This document shows, piece after piece, positions 7,769 to 15,032 of a stretch of 64,000 nucleotides of DNA. How positions within the stretch are numbered: the first letter of the stretch is position 1; each line of letters opens with the position of its first letter. The translations under genes were made by a program, and so were the position numbers. The DNA comes from Nostoc sp. 'Peltigera membranacea cyanobiont' N6 (GTDB lineage Bacteria > Cyanobacteriota > Cyanobacteriia > Cyanobacteriales > Nostocaceae). The stretch covers positions 3,472,001 to 3,536,000 of the forward strand of contig NZ_CP026681.1 of the NCBI RefSeq assembly GCF_002949735.1, given 5' to 3'. The notes under the pieces are model-generated. The model worked only from the letters and a program-made list of their open reading frames with translations, made no database searches and had not been told where the DNA came from.

Positions 7769-9679
7769 TCAAAAAATCGTTCCAGTTTCTTTCAAATAAA
7801 CCCGTGTAAATGGTTCATCTTCAGCCAAAGTATAATCTTCAATCAACCCTTTACGACGAACAGAGATACTGTTACCTTTTCTAATCACCACAGTAGAACT
7901 ATCAAAGACATCCCGCGCCAGGATCATTTCAGTTTCGGTGGGATTATCCAAAACGACGATATTACTACTCTGGTAAAACATCCCGTCTTCATCTAAGATT
8001 TCTTCCGCATACTCGGCAATTAGCAAATCAAGTTTGGGATGACGCAGCAAAGTTTGGACGTTGCTATTGTAGTTTTTGCCTAATACTTTTTTCGAGCGAT
8101 TCACAAAAACTGCATCACGACAAACGGCCCCTATTGTCAAGTCGGGATGTTGCAAAAGGATATGGTCAATGGTTTCTTGCAGTTCTTCGACTGAGATTTT
8201 ATTAAAGGTAATAATCGGTATCCTCGCATCTGTACCCGACTCAAAAAAGGTTTCTAAAATATGAGAAGGTACATCAACACTTTCACCTTCAGAAGGTTTA
8301 AGATGCATTAAAACTCCCGGTGCAGCATTGATTTCTAGGATAGCGAAGTTACTCGATTTCCAAGATTCTGCGAGACTTTTGGTAATGACATCAATCCCCA
8401 GACAAGTCAGTTGAAAGTGTTGAGCAATATCTTGCGCCAAAATAATATTGTCAGCATGAACTGTTTGGGTTGCATCAATGCTCATACCTCCGGCTGAAAG
8501 ATTGGCAACTTTACGCAGATAAACAGTGCGTCCCTTCTCAATCACGCTGTCTAACGATAAGCGCTGTTCCTCTAAGTAGAGTTGCATCGCTTCATCAACC
8601 TGAATTTTACTCATGGGTGAGGTAGGCGTGTCTAAACGTGCAGGTTTGCGGTTCTCTATACGGATTAATTCTGCAAGCGTTAAGTAGCCATCACCGACAA
8701 CCGATGCTGGACGGCGTTCTGTGGCGGCGACAAATCTGCCATTGACACACAACATGCGAAAATCCGAGCCAGAAATACTTTTCTCAACAATTATCCGAGT
8801 TAGTTGATCTTCAGGAATCGCGGCTAATGCCCTGTGATAAGCAAATTCCACTTCTTTTGAGTCTTGTACGTCAGCCGTAACGCCAATTCCTTTGTGACCT
8901 ACCACTGGCTTAACCGCCACTGGGTAGCCAATTTTTCTTGCCGTGGCTAAGGCTTCTTTTTCAGTAAAGACGATATCGCCTTCAGGGACTGGGAAACCCA
9001 AGGTTTTTAAAAATGCCTTGCAGTCATCCTTACGGGTGGTGAACTCCGAATCTAAATGACTATCACAGTTAAATGTTGTCGCTACTCCCCGGACATGTTT
9101 TTTTCCAAAGCCGTATTGCATTAATCCTTCTTCCCACAAATAAAAGGCGGGAATACCTTTTTCGTAGGCTGTTCGCAATAGAGCGTAGACCGTCGGGCCA
9201 CCATAGACGGATGCGCGGAATCTATTTTGCAGCCTCACTAGCTGCTCATCAAAGTTAAAGTCCTCGTTTTGGGTAACGGCTTCAAACCAATCCCAAACAA
9301 AATAAGCTACTTCTCTAGTTGTGCGTTCGTGTAGTGATTGGACGCTAATTCGCACGAAGTCTGGATATGGTTTAACACTCCAATGGTTAAGGTGCAAATC
9401 CATGTCCAGTTTTCCGACTTCGGACACAACTTGGGCAAACAGATGGGCATGGGATTCGTAACTTTGGCTGCCCAGATTTGGATAGCGATCGCCTATGCTT
9501 GCAATATAATCTTCAATGGGCAAAGGCTCTCTAGAGTCAATTAGAGCAAAGTCAAATACTAGCGCCCCTGTATCTAAATAGGGGTTGGGCCCAATGTAAT
9601 GCTTGAAGTTGAAAATATCGAATACATCCGTTCTTCTAGCATTAATGCGGACTAAATCACTGCTTTTTTGTAGAACCAT
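7769..9679 (-). CDS. cphA2: Cyanophycin synthetase-like CphA2
   Basis: A 636-residue ATP-grasp ligase. The N-terminus (GPNPYLDTGALVFDF) and the ATP-grasp domain (about 210-490: YPVAVKPVVGHKGIGV; Mg-binding EINAAPGVLMHLKPSEG) match cyanophycin synthetase. CphA1 is near 900 residues and has a Mur-ligase-type domain with a GTNGKTT P-loop. Here the corresponding place reads IPIITFNKISVEELQ, and the C-terminal domain is cut to about 150 residues. That is the hallmark of CphA2, reported in nitrogen-fixing cyanobacteria to polymerise beta-aspartyl-arginine dipeptides with one ATP site. The neighbours support this: a divergent small ORF and then a cyanophycinase, the arrangement I recall for the cph2 cluster (all0571-alr0572-alr0573) of Anabaena PCC 7120. 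It would act in the cytoplasm, with product stored as granules and heterocyst polar plugs. Confidence 0.85.
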   Translation of the reverse strand: MVLQKSSDLVRINARRTDVFDIFNFKHYIGPNPYLDTGALVFDFALIDSREPLPIEDYIASIGDRYPNLGSQSYESHAHLFAQVVSEVGKLDMDLHLNHWSVKPYPDFVRISVQSLHERTTREVAYFVWDWFEAVTQNEDFNFDEQLVRLQNRFRASVYGGPTVYALLRTAYEKGIPAFYLWEEGLMQYGFGKKHVRGVATTFNCDSHLDSEFTTRKDDCKAFLKTLGFPVPEGDIVFTEKEALATARKIGYPVAVKPVVGHKGIGVTADVQDSKEVEFAYHRALAAIPEDQLTRIIVEKSISGSDFRMLCVNGRFVAATERRPASVVGDGYLTLAELIRIENRKPARLDTPTSPMSKIQVDEAMQLYLEEQRLSLDSVIEKGRTVYLRKVANLSAGGMSIDATQTVHADNIILAQDIAQHFQLTCLGIDVITKSLAESWKSSNFAILEINAAPGVLMHLKPSEGESVDVPSHILETFFESGTDARIPIITFNKISVEELQETIDHILLQHPDLTIGAVCRDAVFVNRSKKVLGKNYNSNVQTLLRHPKLDLLIAEYAEEILDEDGMFYQSSNIVVLDNPTETEMILARDVFDSSTVVIRKGNSISVRRKGLIEDYTLAEDEPFTRVYLKETGTIF

Positions 9680-9987
9680 TGATTACGAACCTTTGGCTAA
9701 ACACCCTGAAATTTCTATGCTGAGTTATCGTTACTCAGACTTATTGATTGTAGGTTGCTTCACATTCATTTTAGAGAGTGATGGCAAAGCCATTGATCTA
9801 ATCAGAACCTACATTAAGCCTATTAGTAAGCATTTTTAACTATCTCAAGGCATAATTAAATCCCCCTTCCTCAGCCAAGATAGTCACTTCATCCTCAAGA
9901 ATAGTCAAAGATATAACCTTTGAAAGGTGCAATACCCATCACCAAGGTTGTATAAATAGATATGTGGTATTGAAAAGACAGCAAAGT
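9680..9987. promoter_or_regulatory. Divergent intergenic region between cphA2 and the small cph2 ORF
   Basis: 308 bases with no gene. It must carry the promoters of cphA2 (leftward) and of the small ORF/cphB2 side (rightward). I could not pick out a certain NtcA site or -10 box by eye. Confidence 0.4.
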
Positions 9988-10191
9988 ATGAATAGCACAC
10001 AAGCTGCTCTAAGAGATGAAATTCGAGAACTTGCTGAGGAAGCTTTTCACCAAAAGCTGATCTCTGGACATGGTGATGGGCCAGACTCAAATGAGTATCA
10101 AATTGTCTATCAAGGCAAACCTAGGCATCTCCCACTAGAACAAGCACGTTTTTTCTTGACTAACTTGCTCTACAGAAGTCGCATTCATTAA
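9988..10191 (+). CDS. Small conserved protein between cphA2 and cphB2
   Basis: A 67-residue soluble protein (opening MNSTQAALRDEIRELAEEAF, ending LTNLLYRSRIH), with a charged, probably helical N-terminal half. The ATG at 9988 is chosen; the frame also allows a GTG at 9964, which looks less natural. Its place between cphA2 and the cyanophycinase matches the small unknown gene I recall as alr0572 in Anabaena PCC 7120. A role in cyanophycin metabolism is inferred only from position. No domain is recognised. Confidence 0.65.
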   Translation: MNSTQAALRDEIRELAEEAFHQKLISGHGDGPDSNEYQIVYQGKPRHLPLEQARFFLTNLLYRSRIH

Positions 10192-10546
10192 GACTCATAA
10201 TCAGATATCTAATTGCACCCAGGTAGGGTTAATACCAACAATTACAAAATAAATTTTCAATCGGCAATTAGCAACATAGTCAACAACGCCTCTAGAAGAT
10301 ATTTTTAGAGGCACTTGCTCTTGGTTTTTATTTTAGTAAAAGAAATTAATTTTGAGGGGGAGCTATTTCTGTGTACTTTTCCTGAAAAATCTTTTGGTTT
10401 AATTGCGATGTCTAACGACAAGCCGCTTTGCGTCTACGGAAATTTTGATACTACCTTCTGTCAGGTAATCTACCACAGGGATGATTTGATAGTTGAGTAT
10501 GTCATGGTTTAGTGAAATTTATTAACTCACATCAGGGGGCATCATA
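10192..10546. other. Intergenic region before cphB2 with a dispersed repeat
   Basis: No convincing gene: the 65-codon frame at 10315-10512 crosses a dispersed repeat and looks random. At about 10408-10440 is a copy of the GCGATGTCTAACGACAAGCC repeat family. The cphB2 promoter should lie near the right end. Confidence 0.5.
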
Positions 10547-11386
10547 GTGGAAAGTAATCCCAAACGGCAGCTAGTAATTATTGGGGGAGCTGAAGATAAG
10601 GAAGGGGATTGCCAAATTCTGCGGGACTTTGTGCGACGCGCTGGCGGTACCAAAGCATACATTGCGATTATGACGGCGGCGACAGAATTACCAAGAGAAG
10701 TTGGAGAAAATTATATTAGAGTATTTCAGAGGTTGGGAGCTGAGAATGTTCGCATTCTTGATACAGAAACCCGCGAAGACGCATCTTCATCTACCGCATT
10801 GGAAGCAATTAATAAAGCAACTGGGATATTTTTTACCGGCGGAGACCAAGCTCGCATCACCAACATCCTCAAGGATACCGAAATCGATGTGGCGATTCAT
10901 AAACGGTTTGCCGAAGGTATAGTTATCGCAGGTACAAGTGCCGGAGCCGCCGTGATGCCAGATAAAATGATCGTGGAAGGTGATTCGCAGACACATCCTC
11001 GAATTGAAACTGTCGAAATGGGCCCTGGTCTAGGCTTTTTACCAGGGGTGGTAATTGACCAGCATTTTTCCCAACGCGGACGCTTGGGACGCTTAATTTC
11101 AGCTTTAATACTAGAACCTGCTGTTTTGGGGTTCGGTATTGACGAAAATACCGCTATGGTCGTCACAGATAACCAAATTGAAGTGATTGGTGAGGGTGCG
11201 GTGACTATTGTTGATGAATCAGAGGCTACATACAACAATATGGGCGAAATTTTGAAGGATGAGTCTTTGGCGATTTTCGGAGCAAAGCTTCATATCTTGC
11301 CACATGGCTTCAAATTTGACTTGAAAACCCGCCAACCCATCCCTGGTAATCGCTCTGTGGCAAATCTCCCTGTATCTGTTGCTTAA
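10547..11386 (+). CDS. cphB2: Cyanophycinase
   Basis: A 279-residue serine exopeptidase of the peptidase S51 family that cuts cyanophycin into beta-aspartyl-arginine dipeptides. The nucleophile motif GTSAGAAVMP places Ser131, and FTGGDQ at 96-101 and DQHFSQRGRLGRL (His173) match the family active site. Length is close to the usual 270-280. Translation starts at GTG 10547; no other start gives the conserved N-terminus RQLVIIGGAEDKEGD. It lies beside cphA2 and the small ORF, so it is read as the CphB2 copy of the second cyanophycin cluster. CphA2 would re-use the dipeptides this enzyme releases. High confidence in function; the suffix 2 rests on gene order. Confidence 0.9.
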   Translation: MESNPKRQLVIIGGAEDKEGDCQILRDFVRRAGGTKAYIAIMTAATELPREVGENYIRVFQRLGAENVRILDTETREDASSSTALEAINKATGIFFTGGDQARITNILKDTEIDVAIHKRFAEGIVIAGTSAGAAVMPDKMIVEGDSQTHPRIETVEMGPGLGFLPGVVIDQHFSQRGRLGRLISALILEPAVLGFGIDENTAMVVTDNQIEVIGEGAVTIVDESEATYNNMGEILKDESLAIFGAKLHILPHGFKFDLKTRQPIPGNRSVANLPVSVA

Positions 11387-11652
11387 ATCAACACCCAATT
11401 TTTAATAGGTTTGATAATTAATACTTGTAGATTAGTGACATTTATCTTTTAAATATCCTTCCAAATACTTTCACGAATAGGGGACATAGCCCCTCTTTTC
11501 TGGAGTAAAGGGAGGATTTATTATTATATATTACGACTTACGTAAAAAGGCAGTGAAAGCCTTGATTTACCGTAGGGGCAACACCTGATGAAAGATATCT
11601 TCTGCTTTTGGGAACACTAGATTTAACCACCAGACTTAACAGGAAGGGGGTG

Positions 11653-12741
11653 ATGCCTAAAGGCAATGGAATAACAGAGCGAAAAATACAATTACCCATA
11701 ACATACCTAAAACCAGTGAAGCGTAATACAATTACCCATGAATTTGACTCTGGTTCACAAGCAGAAATAGTCCCTCCACAGGAAAGTGATGACAATTTAT
11801 CGGAAGCGTCCAAGCTACTACGGCAAGGAATAAAACAGCAGCAAACTGGTGAATTAATCGCGGCGCTGAAGTCTTTACAACAATCCTTGGGGCTATTTCA
11901 GGCAGTTGGGGATTTGCAAAAACAGGCACAGGCGCTTTCTTTTTTAGGATTGGTAACTTACAGCGCCGGAGATTATAAGGGTGCTATCTCTTACTCAGAG
12001 CAGTGTTTGTCTTTGCTGAATAACACCTCAGATTTAGTATTGCAAATGCAAGCACTTTCCCATTTAGGCAATTCATACCGTCACCTGAATGACCATAATA
12101 AGGCTATTGAGTTTCTGCAAAAGTGTTTGAAAATAACGCAACAGCTGCAAGACAAACGGAGTCAAGTGGCAGCACTGAATAATTTGGGATTGGTATATAA
12201 AGCTTTGAGCAACTTTGCACAGGCTATTGAGTATCAGCAGCAAAGCCTAGAGATTGTGCGGGAACTCAAAGATAACTGGGGCGAGGAACAGGTACTCAAA
12301 AATTTGGGTAATGCTTGGTATGCTTTGAATAATTACCCAAAAGCGATCGCCTATTATGAACAGTGTGTAGTACTGGCACGCTCCTTAAAAAATGTTCGCA
12401 GTGCTTTGCAGGTGCTAAAGAATCTAGGGAATGCTTGTTATGCTTTAGGTGATTATCCTAAAGCTATTAAGTATTATGAAGATCGGTTGGAATTAGCTAG
12501 AGAGATTCAAGACAAGCGTAGCGAGGAACAGTCTTTAGGTAGTTTAGGAGTTGCTTGTGAAGCTTTGAGTGACTATAACAAAGCAATTACATATTATGAG
12601 CAACGTTTGTTGTTAGCTAGGAATATCAAAGACCGTCGCAGTGAAGAAGAAGCTCTCGATCGTCTGAAGGTCGCTTGCTACGCTTTGGGCGATTATGCCA
12701 AAGCTATGCAATACCAACAAGGAACATCTCCAAATAGTTAA
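11653..12741 (+). CDS. TPR-repeat protein (kinesin-light-chain type)
   Basis: A 362-residue protein with about seven TPR units spaced 40 residues apart (pattern ALxxLGxxYxALxxYxKAIxYYEQxLxLARxIxDxRSE), the TPR_12/kinesin-light-chain type common in cyanobacteria. The start is the ATG at 11653, with an excellent AGGAAGGGGG two bases upstream; the frame's earlier TTG at 11608 is rejected. The first 75 residues are low-complexity and without a domain. There is no signal peptide and no effector domain, so it is probably a protein-binding scaffold. The neighbours (cphB2 upstream, phosphoribosyltransferase convergent) give no functional hint. Confidence 0.8.
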   Translation: MPKGNGITERKIQLPITYLKPVKRNTITHEFDSGSQAEIVPPQESDDNLSEASKLLRQGIKQQQTGELIAALKSLQQSLGLFQAVGDLQKQAQALSFLGLVTYSAGDYKGAISYSEQCLSLLNNTSDLVLQMQALSHLGNSYRHLNDHNKAIEFLQKCLKITQQLQDKRSQVAALNNLGLVYKALSNFAQAIEYQQQSLEIVRELKDNWGEEQVLKNLGNAWYALNNYPKAIAYYEQCVVLARSLKNVRSALQVLKNLGNACYALGDYPKAIKYYEDRLELAREIQDKRSEEQSLGSLGVACEALSDYNKAITYYEQRLLLARNIKDRRSEEEALDRLKVACYALGDYAKAMQYQQGTSPNS

Positions 12742-12786
12742 AAAGCAAGAGAAGGAAACAATTCCAAATTACTCGCACAGATCCAT

Positions 12787-13467
12787 TCACTCCATTGTAT
12801 TTTGTTGCTGGAGATATCTGAGAACTTCTAATGTATCAACTTGGGGAAATTGGGCATAAAAATTACTTACACTCCAGAAGGATTCTGGTGTTTGCAAGAC
12901 AATTGTGCGATCGCCCCACTGTTCTAACCAAGGTAGCAATTTGTGTGGCGCTACTGGAGTACATAGCCAAACTGCTGCTGGCGAAAGTATTTTGATGGCA
13001 GTTGCCGCTACTGCTATTGTCATACCTGTAGCAATGCCATCATCAACTAAAATGACCGTAGCATTCTCGGCATTCACCTGCGGACAAGCAGTAATTAATT
13101 GAGCTTCAAGAGACTTAGCTTGGTTGATGGCTTTATTTAAAGCGACTTCCCGCAATCGGGTATCATGTTGAGGGCGAAATAGCTTTTGATTACTCCAAAG
13201 AACATTTCCAGAAGTAGTGACTGCACCAATGGCTAACTCTGGGTTTTCTGGATGGCTAATCTTTTTGGCTATGACGATTGTCAACGGACAATCCAAAAGA
13301 CGTGCGATTGGTACTGCAACTGGTACACCCCCTCTTGGCAAAGCATAAACAATTGGTACAGGCTTTACCCCAGAATCAATAGTTTGCTGAGTCAAAACAT
13401 CATGAATCACTTGCGCCAATAATTCACCCGCATGGGTGCGATCGGCGAAAAATGGGGTGTGTGACAT
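12787..13467 (-). CDS. Phosphoribosyltransferase family protein
   Basis: A type I phosphoribosyltransferase fold of 226 residues. The PRPP-binding motif VILVDDGIATGMT is clear, with a preceding ALPRGGVPVAVPIARLLDCP segment, as in the cyanobacterial and actinobacterial group of stand-alone PRTase-like proteins of unknown substrate. Two starts are possible: ATG 13482 and ATG 13467. The latter follows a G-rich stretch (GGGGGAAACC) and gives the usual opening MSHTPFFADRTHAGELLA, so it is preferred. The substrate base is unknown. It is convergent with the TPR gene; stops are 45 bases apart. Confidence 0.8.
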   Translation of the reverse strand: MSHTPFFADRTHAGELLAQVIHDVLTQQTIDSGVKPVPIVYALPRGGVPVAVPIARLLDCPLTIVIAKKISHPENPELAIGAVTTSGNVLWSNQKLFRPQHDTRLREVALNKAINQAKSLEAQLITACPQVNAENATVILVDDGIATGMTIAVAATAIKILSPAAVWLCTPVAPHKLLPWLEQWGDRTIVLQTPESFWSVSNFYAQFPQVDTLEVLRYLQQQNTME

Positions 13468-13658
13468 GGTTTCCCCCAGCATTTTAGGACGGCACTGCTT
13501 TTATCATGACTGAATTTTGTCTCAAATTAACTGATACAATAAGATTTGTATAAATAATAAGTATTCAGCAAAAGTCTATTTATTCTGATAAATCTCCAAT
13601 CAGAGCAGTATTTAACTCAGATAAGACAGATGGCGCTGATGCCAAAATCCTAATTTTC

Positions 13659-14339
13659 ATGAGCAGCGAAACCCAACTTAGCCTCTTCGACGACTCAAAC
13701 TTTAACCAACGAGAACTGATTCCCACAGATGCGAAAATTGCGATCGCTCCCGGAACTTATTCTGACATAACGGAGTTGACACAGGATTGCGATCGCTGCC
13801 ACCGTTGTCCATTGGGAGACACTCGCACTCATGCTGTTGTCGGACGCGGTAATCTCAAAGCACCAATTATGGTTATAGGAGAAGCACCTGGTCAAAATGA
13901 AGACGAAACGGGTTTACCATTTGTAGGCAGATCGGGGCAGTTACTAGAGAAAATTTTGGCATCTGTAAATTTGACTACTGAGCATGATGTATACATTGCT
14001 AATATAAATAAATGTCGCCCACCAGATAATAGAGTTCCTACTCCAACAGAAGTGGCGGCTTGTCTACCTTACTTACTAGAACAAATTCGCCTAGTTGACC
14101 CCAAAATCATCCTATTAACAGGTGCAACTGCTGTTAAAGGCATCACTGGCGATAAGCGAGGAATTACGAAAATTCGCGGACAGTGGCTGGAGTGGGAAGG
14201 ACGTTTATGTATGCCAATTTTTCATCCTTCTTACTTGCTGCGTAACGCTTCTAAAGAAAAAGGTGCGCCTAAATGGTTGATGTGGCAGGATATCCAGGCA
14301 GTGCGTGCCAAGTTAGACGAAATCCAAAATAACAGCTAA
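13659..14339 (+). CDS. Family 4 uracil-DNA glycosylase (iron-sulfur)
   Basis: A 226-residue base-excision-repair enzyme removing uracil from DNA. Motif GEAPGQNEDETGLPFVGR (74-91) holds the water-activating loop, and HPSYLLRN (189-196) is the second catalytic motif. Four cysteines fit the family 4 [4Fe-4S] pattern: C47 and C50 (RCHRCPLG), C119 (NKCRPPDNR) and C135. The short N-terminal extension (about 40 residues, SLFDD) is ordinary in cyanobacteria. There are no obvious operon partners; the next gene encodes a DUF559 nuclease within repeats. Confidence 0.9.
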   Translation: MSSETQLSLFDDSNFNQRELIPTDAKIAIAPGTYSDITELTQDCDRCHRCPLGDTRTHAVVGRGNLKAPIMVIGEAPGQNEDETGLPFVGRSGQLLEKILASVNLTTEHDVYIANINKCRPPDNRVPTPTEVAACLPYLLEQIRLVDPKIILLTGATAVKGITGDKRGITKIRGQWLEWEGRLCMPIFHPSYLLRNASKEKGAPKWLMWQDIQAVRAKLDEIQNNS

Positions 14340-14495
14340 TTTGGTGAAATTATCCAAAATAAATCCAAACTACAACTGCATCTTCTTGAAGTGTATGTCT
14401 GATTATGCCTGAGTTTTGACTGCTAGGGAGATTGTAAGAGTGCGATCGCTGGGAATAATACATGAAATATTAATTAGCTGACCCCAAAAGCGCAA

Positions 14496-14954
14496 ATGAC
14501 CCAAGATCAAAACCCCAACCCAAACTCTCTCACTAACTCCAGTCCCCCCTCCTCGCTTGCGGGGAGGGGGTTAGGGGGTGGGGTTCCGGGATACCCTTGG
14601 CAAACCCCCCACGAACTTTGGAAAAAACTTAAGCCATTAGCCCGACAGATGCGGTGTGAACCAACTCCAGCAGAAAAGTTACTTTGGCACAAGTTGAGAG
14701 ACAAGCAACTTTTGGGTTTTAAGTTCCGCCGTCAGCAAACAATTGACCGTTTTATCGTCGATTTTTACTGTAATGAAGCGCGGTTAGTGGTGGAAGTAGA
14801 TGGCGAAATTCATGATTACACGCAAGAAGAAGATGCGATACGTCAAGAATTTTTGGAGACTTTGGGGTTGCAGGTTGTGCGATTTAGAAATGAGGATATT
14901 CTGGAGAGGATGGAGGGGGTGTTGCAGCATATTGCTGCTTGGTTGCAGAGATAG
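14496..14954 (+). CDS. DUF559 endonuclease-like protein framed by inverted repeats
   Basis: A 152-residue protein with a DUF559 domain, related to very-short-patch-repair/PD-(D/E)XK nucleases: TPAEKLLWHKLRDKQLLGFK, then DRFIVDFYC (D89) and VVEVDGEIHD (E100, D102, H106). The first 30 or so residues are coded partly by a 42-bp repeat arm (14545-14586). The stop codon is where the inverted copy of that arm begins (14954-14994). Thus the gene is almost exactly the cargo between two inverted repeats, which suggests a small mobile or repeat-associated nuclease rather than a housekeeping enzyme. Activity is inferred from family. An internal start after the left arm is possible. Confidence 0.75.
   Translation: MTQDQNPNPNSLTNSSPPSSLAGRGLGGGVPGYPWQTPHELWKKLKPLARQMRCEPTPAEKLLWHKLRDKQLLGFKFRRQQTIDRFIVDFYCNEARLVVEVDGEIHDYTQEEDAIRQEFLETLGLQVVRFRNEDILERMEGVLQHIAAWLQR
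14545..14586 (+). repeat. Left inverted-repeat arm at the DUF559 gene
   Basis: CCCCCTCCTCGCTTGCGGGG then AGGGGGTTAGGGGGTGGGGT and TC. It is the reverse complement of 14954-14994 apart from one base. Each arm also contains its own palindrome around GCTTGCGGGG. Confidence 0.85.
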
Positions 14955-14994
14955 AACCCCACCCCCAACCCCCTCCCCGCAAGCGAGGAGGGGG
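14954..14994 (-). repeat. Right inverted-repeat arm at the DUF559 gene
   Basis: GAACCCCACCCCCAACCCCC then TCCCCGCAAGCGAGGAGGGG. Inverse copy of the left arm; it begins inside the TAG stop codon of the nuclease gene. Confidence 0.85.
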
Positions 14995-15032
14995 CTAATT
15001 ATGTCGCTTTGCGTCATAATTTGACAATTGGG

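Noticed and set aside
10315..10512. 65-codon frame upstream of cphB2
   Set aside because: Crosses a dispersed repeat, lacks a ribosome site and resembles no family.
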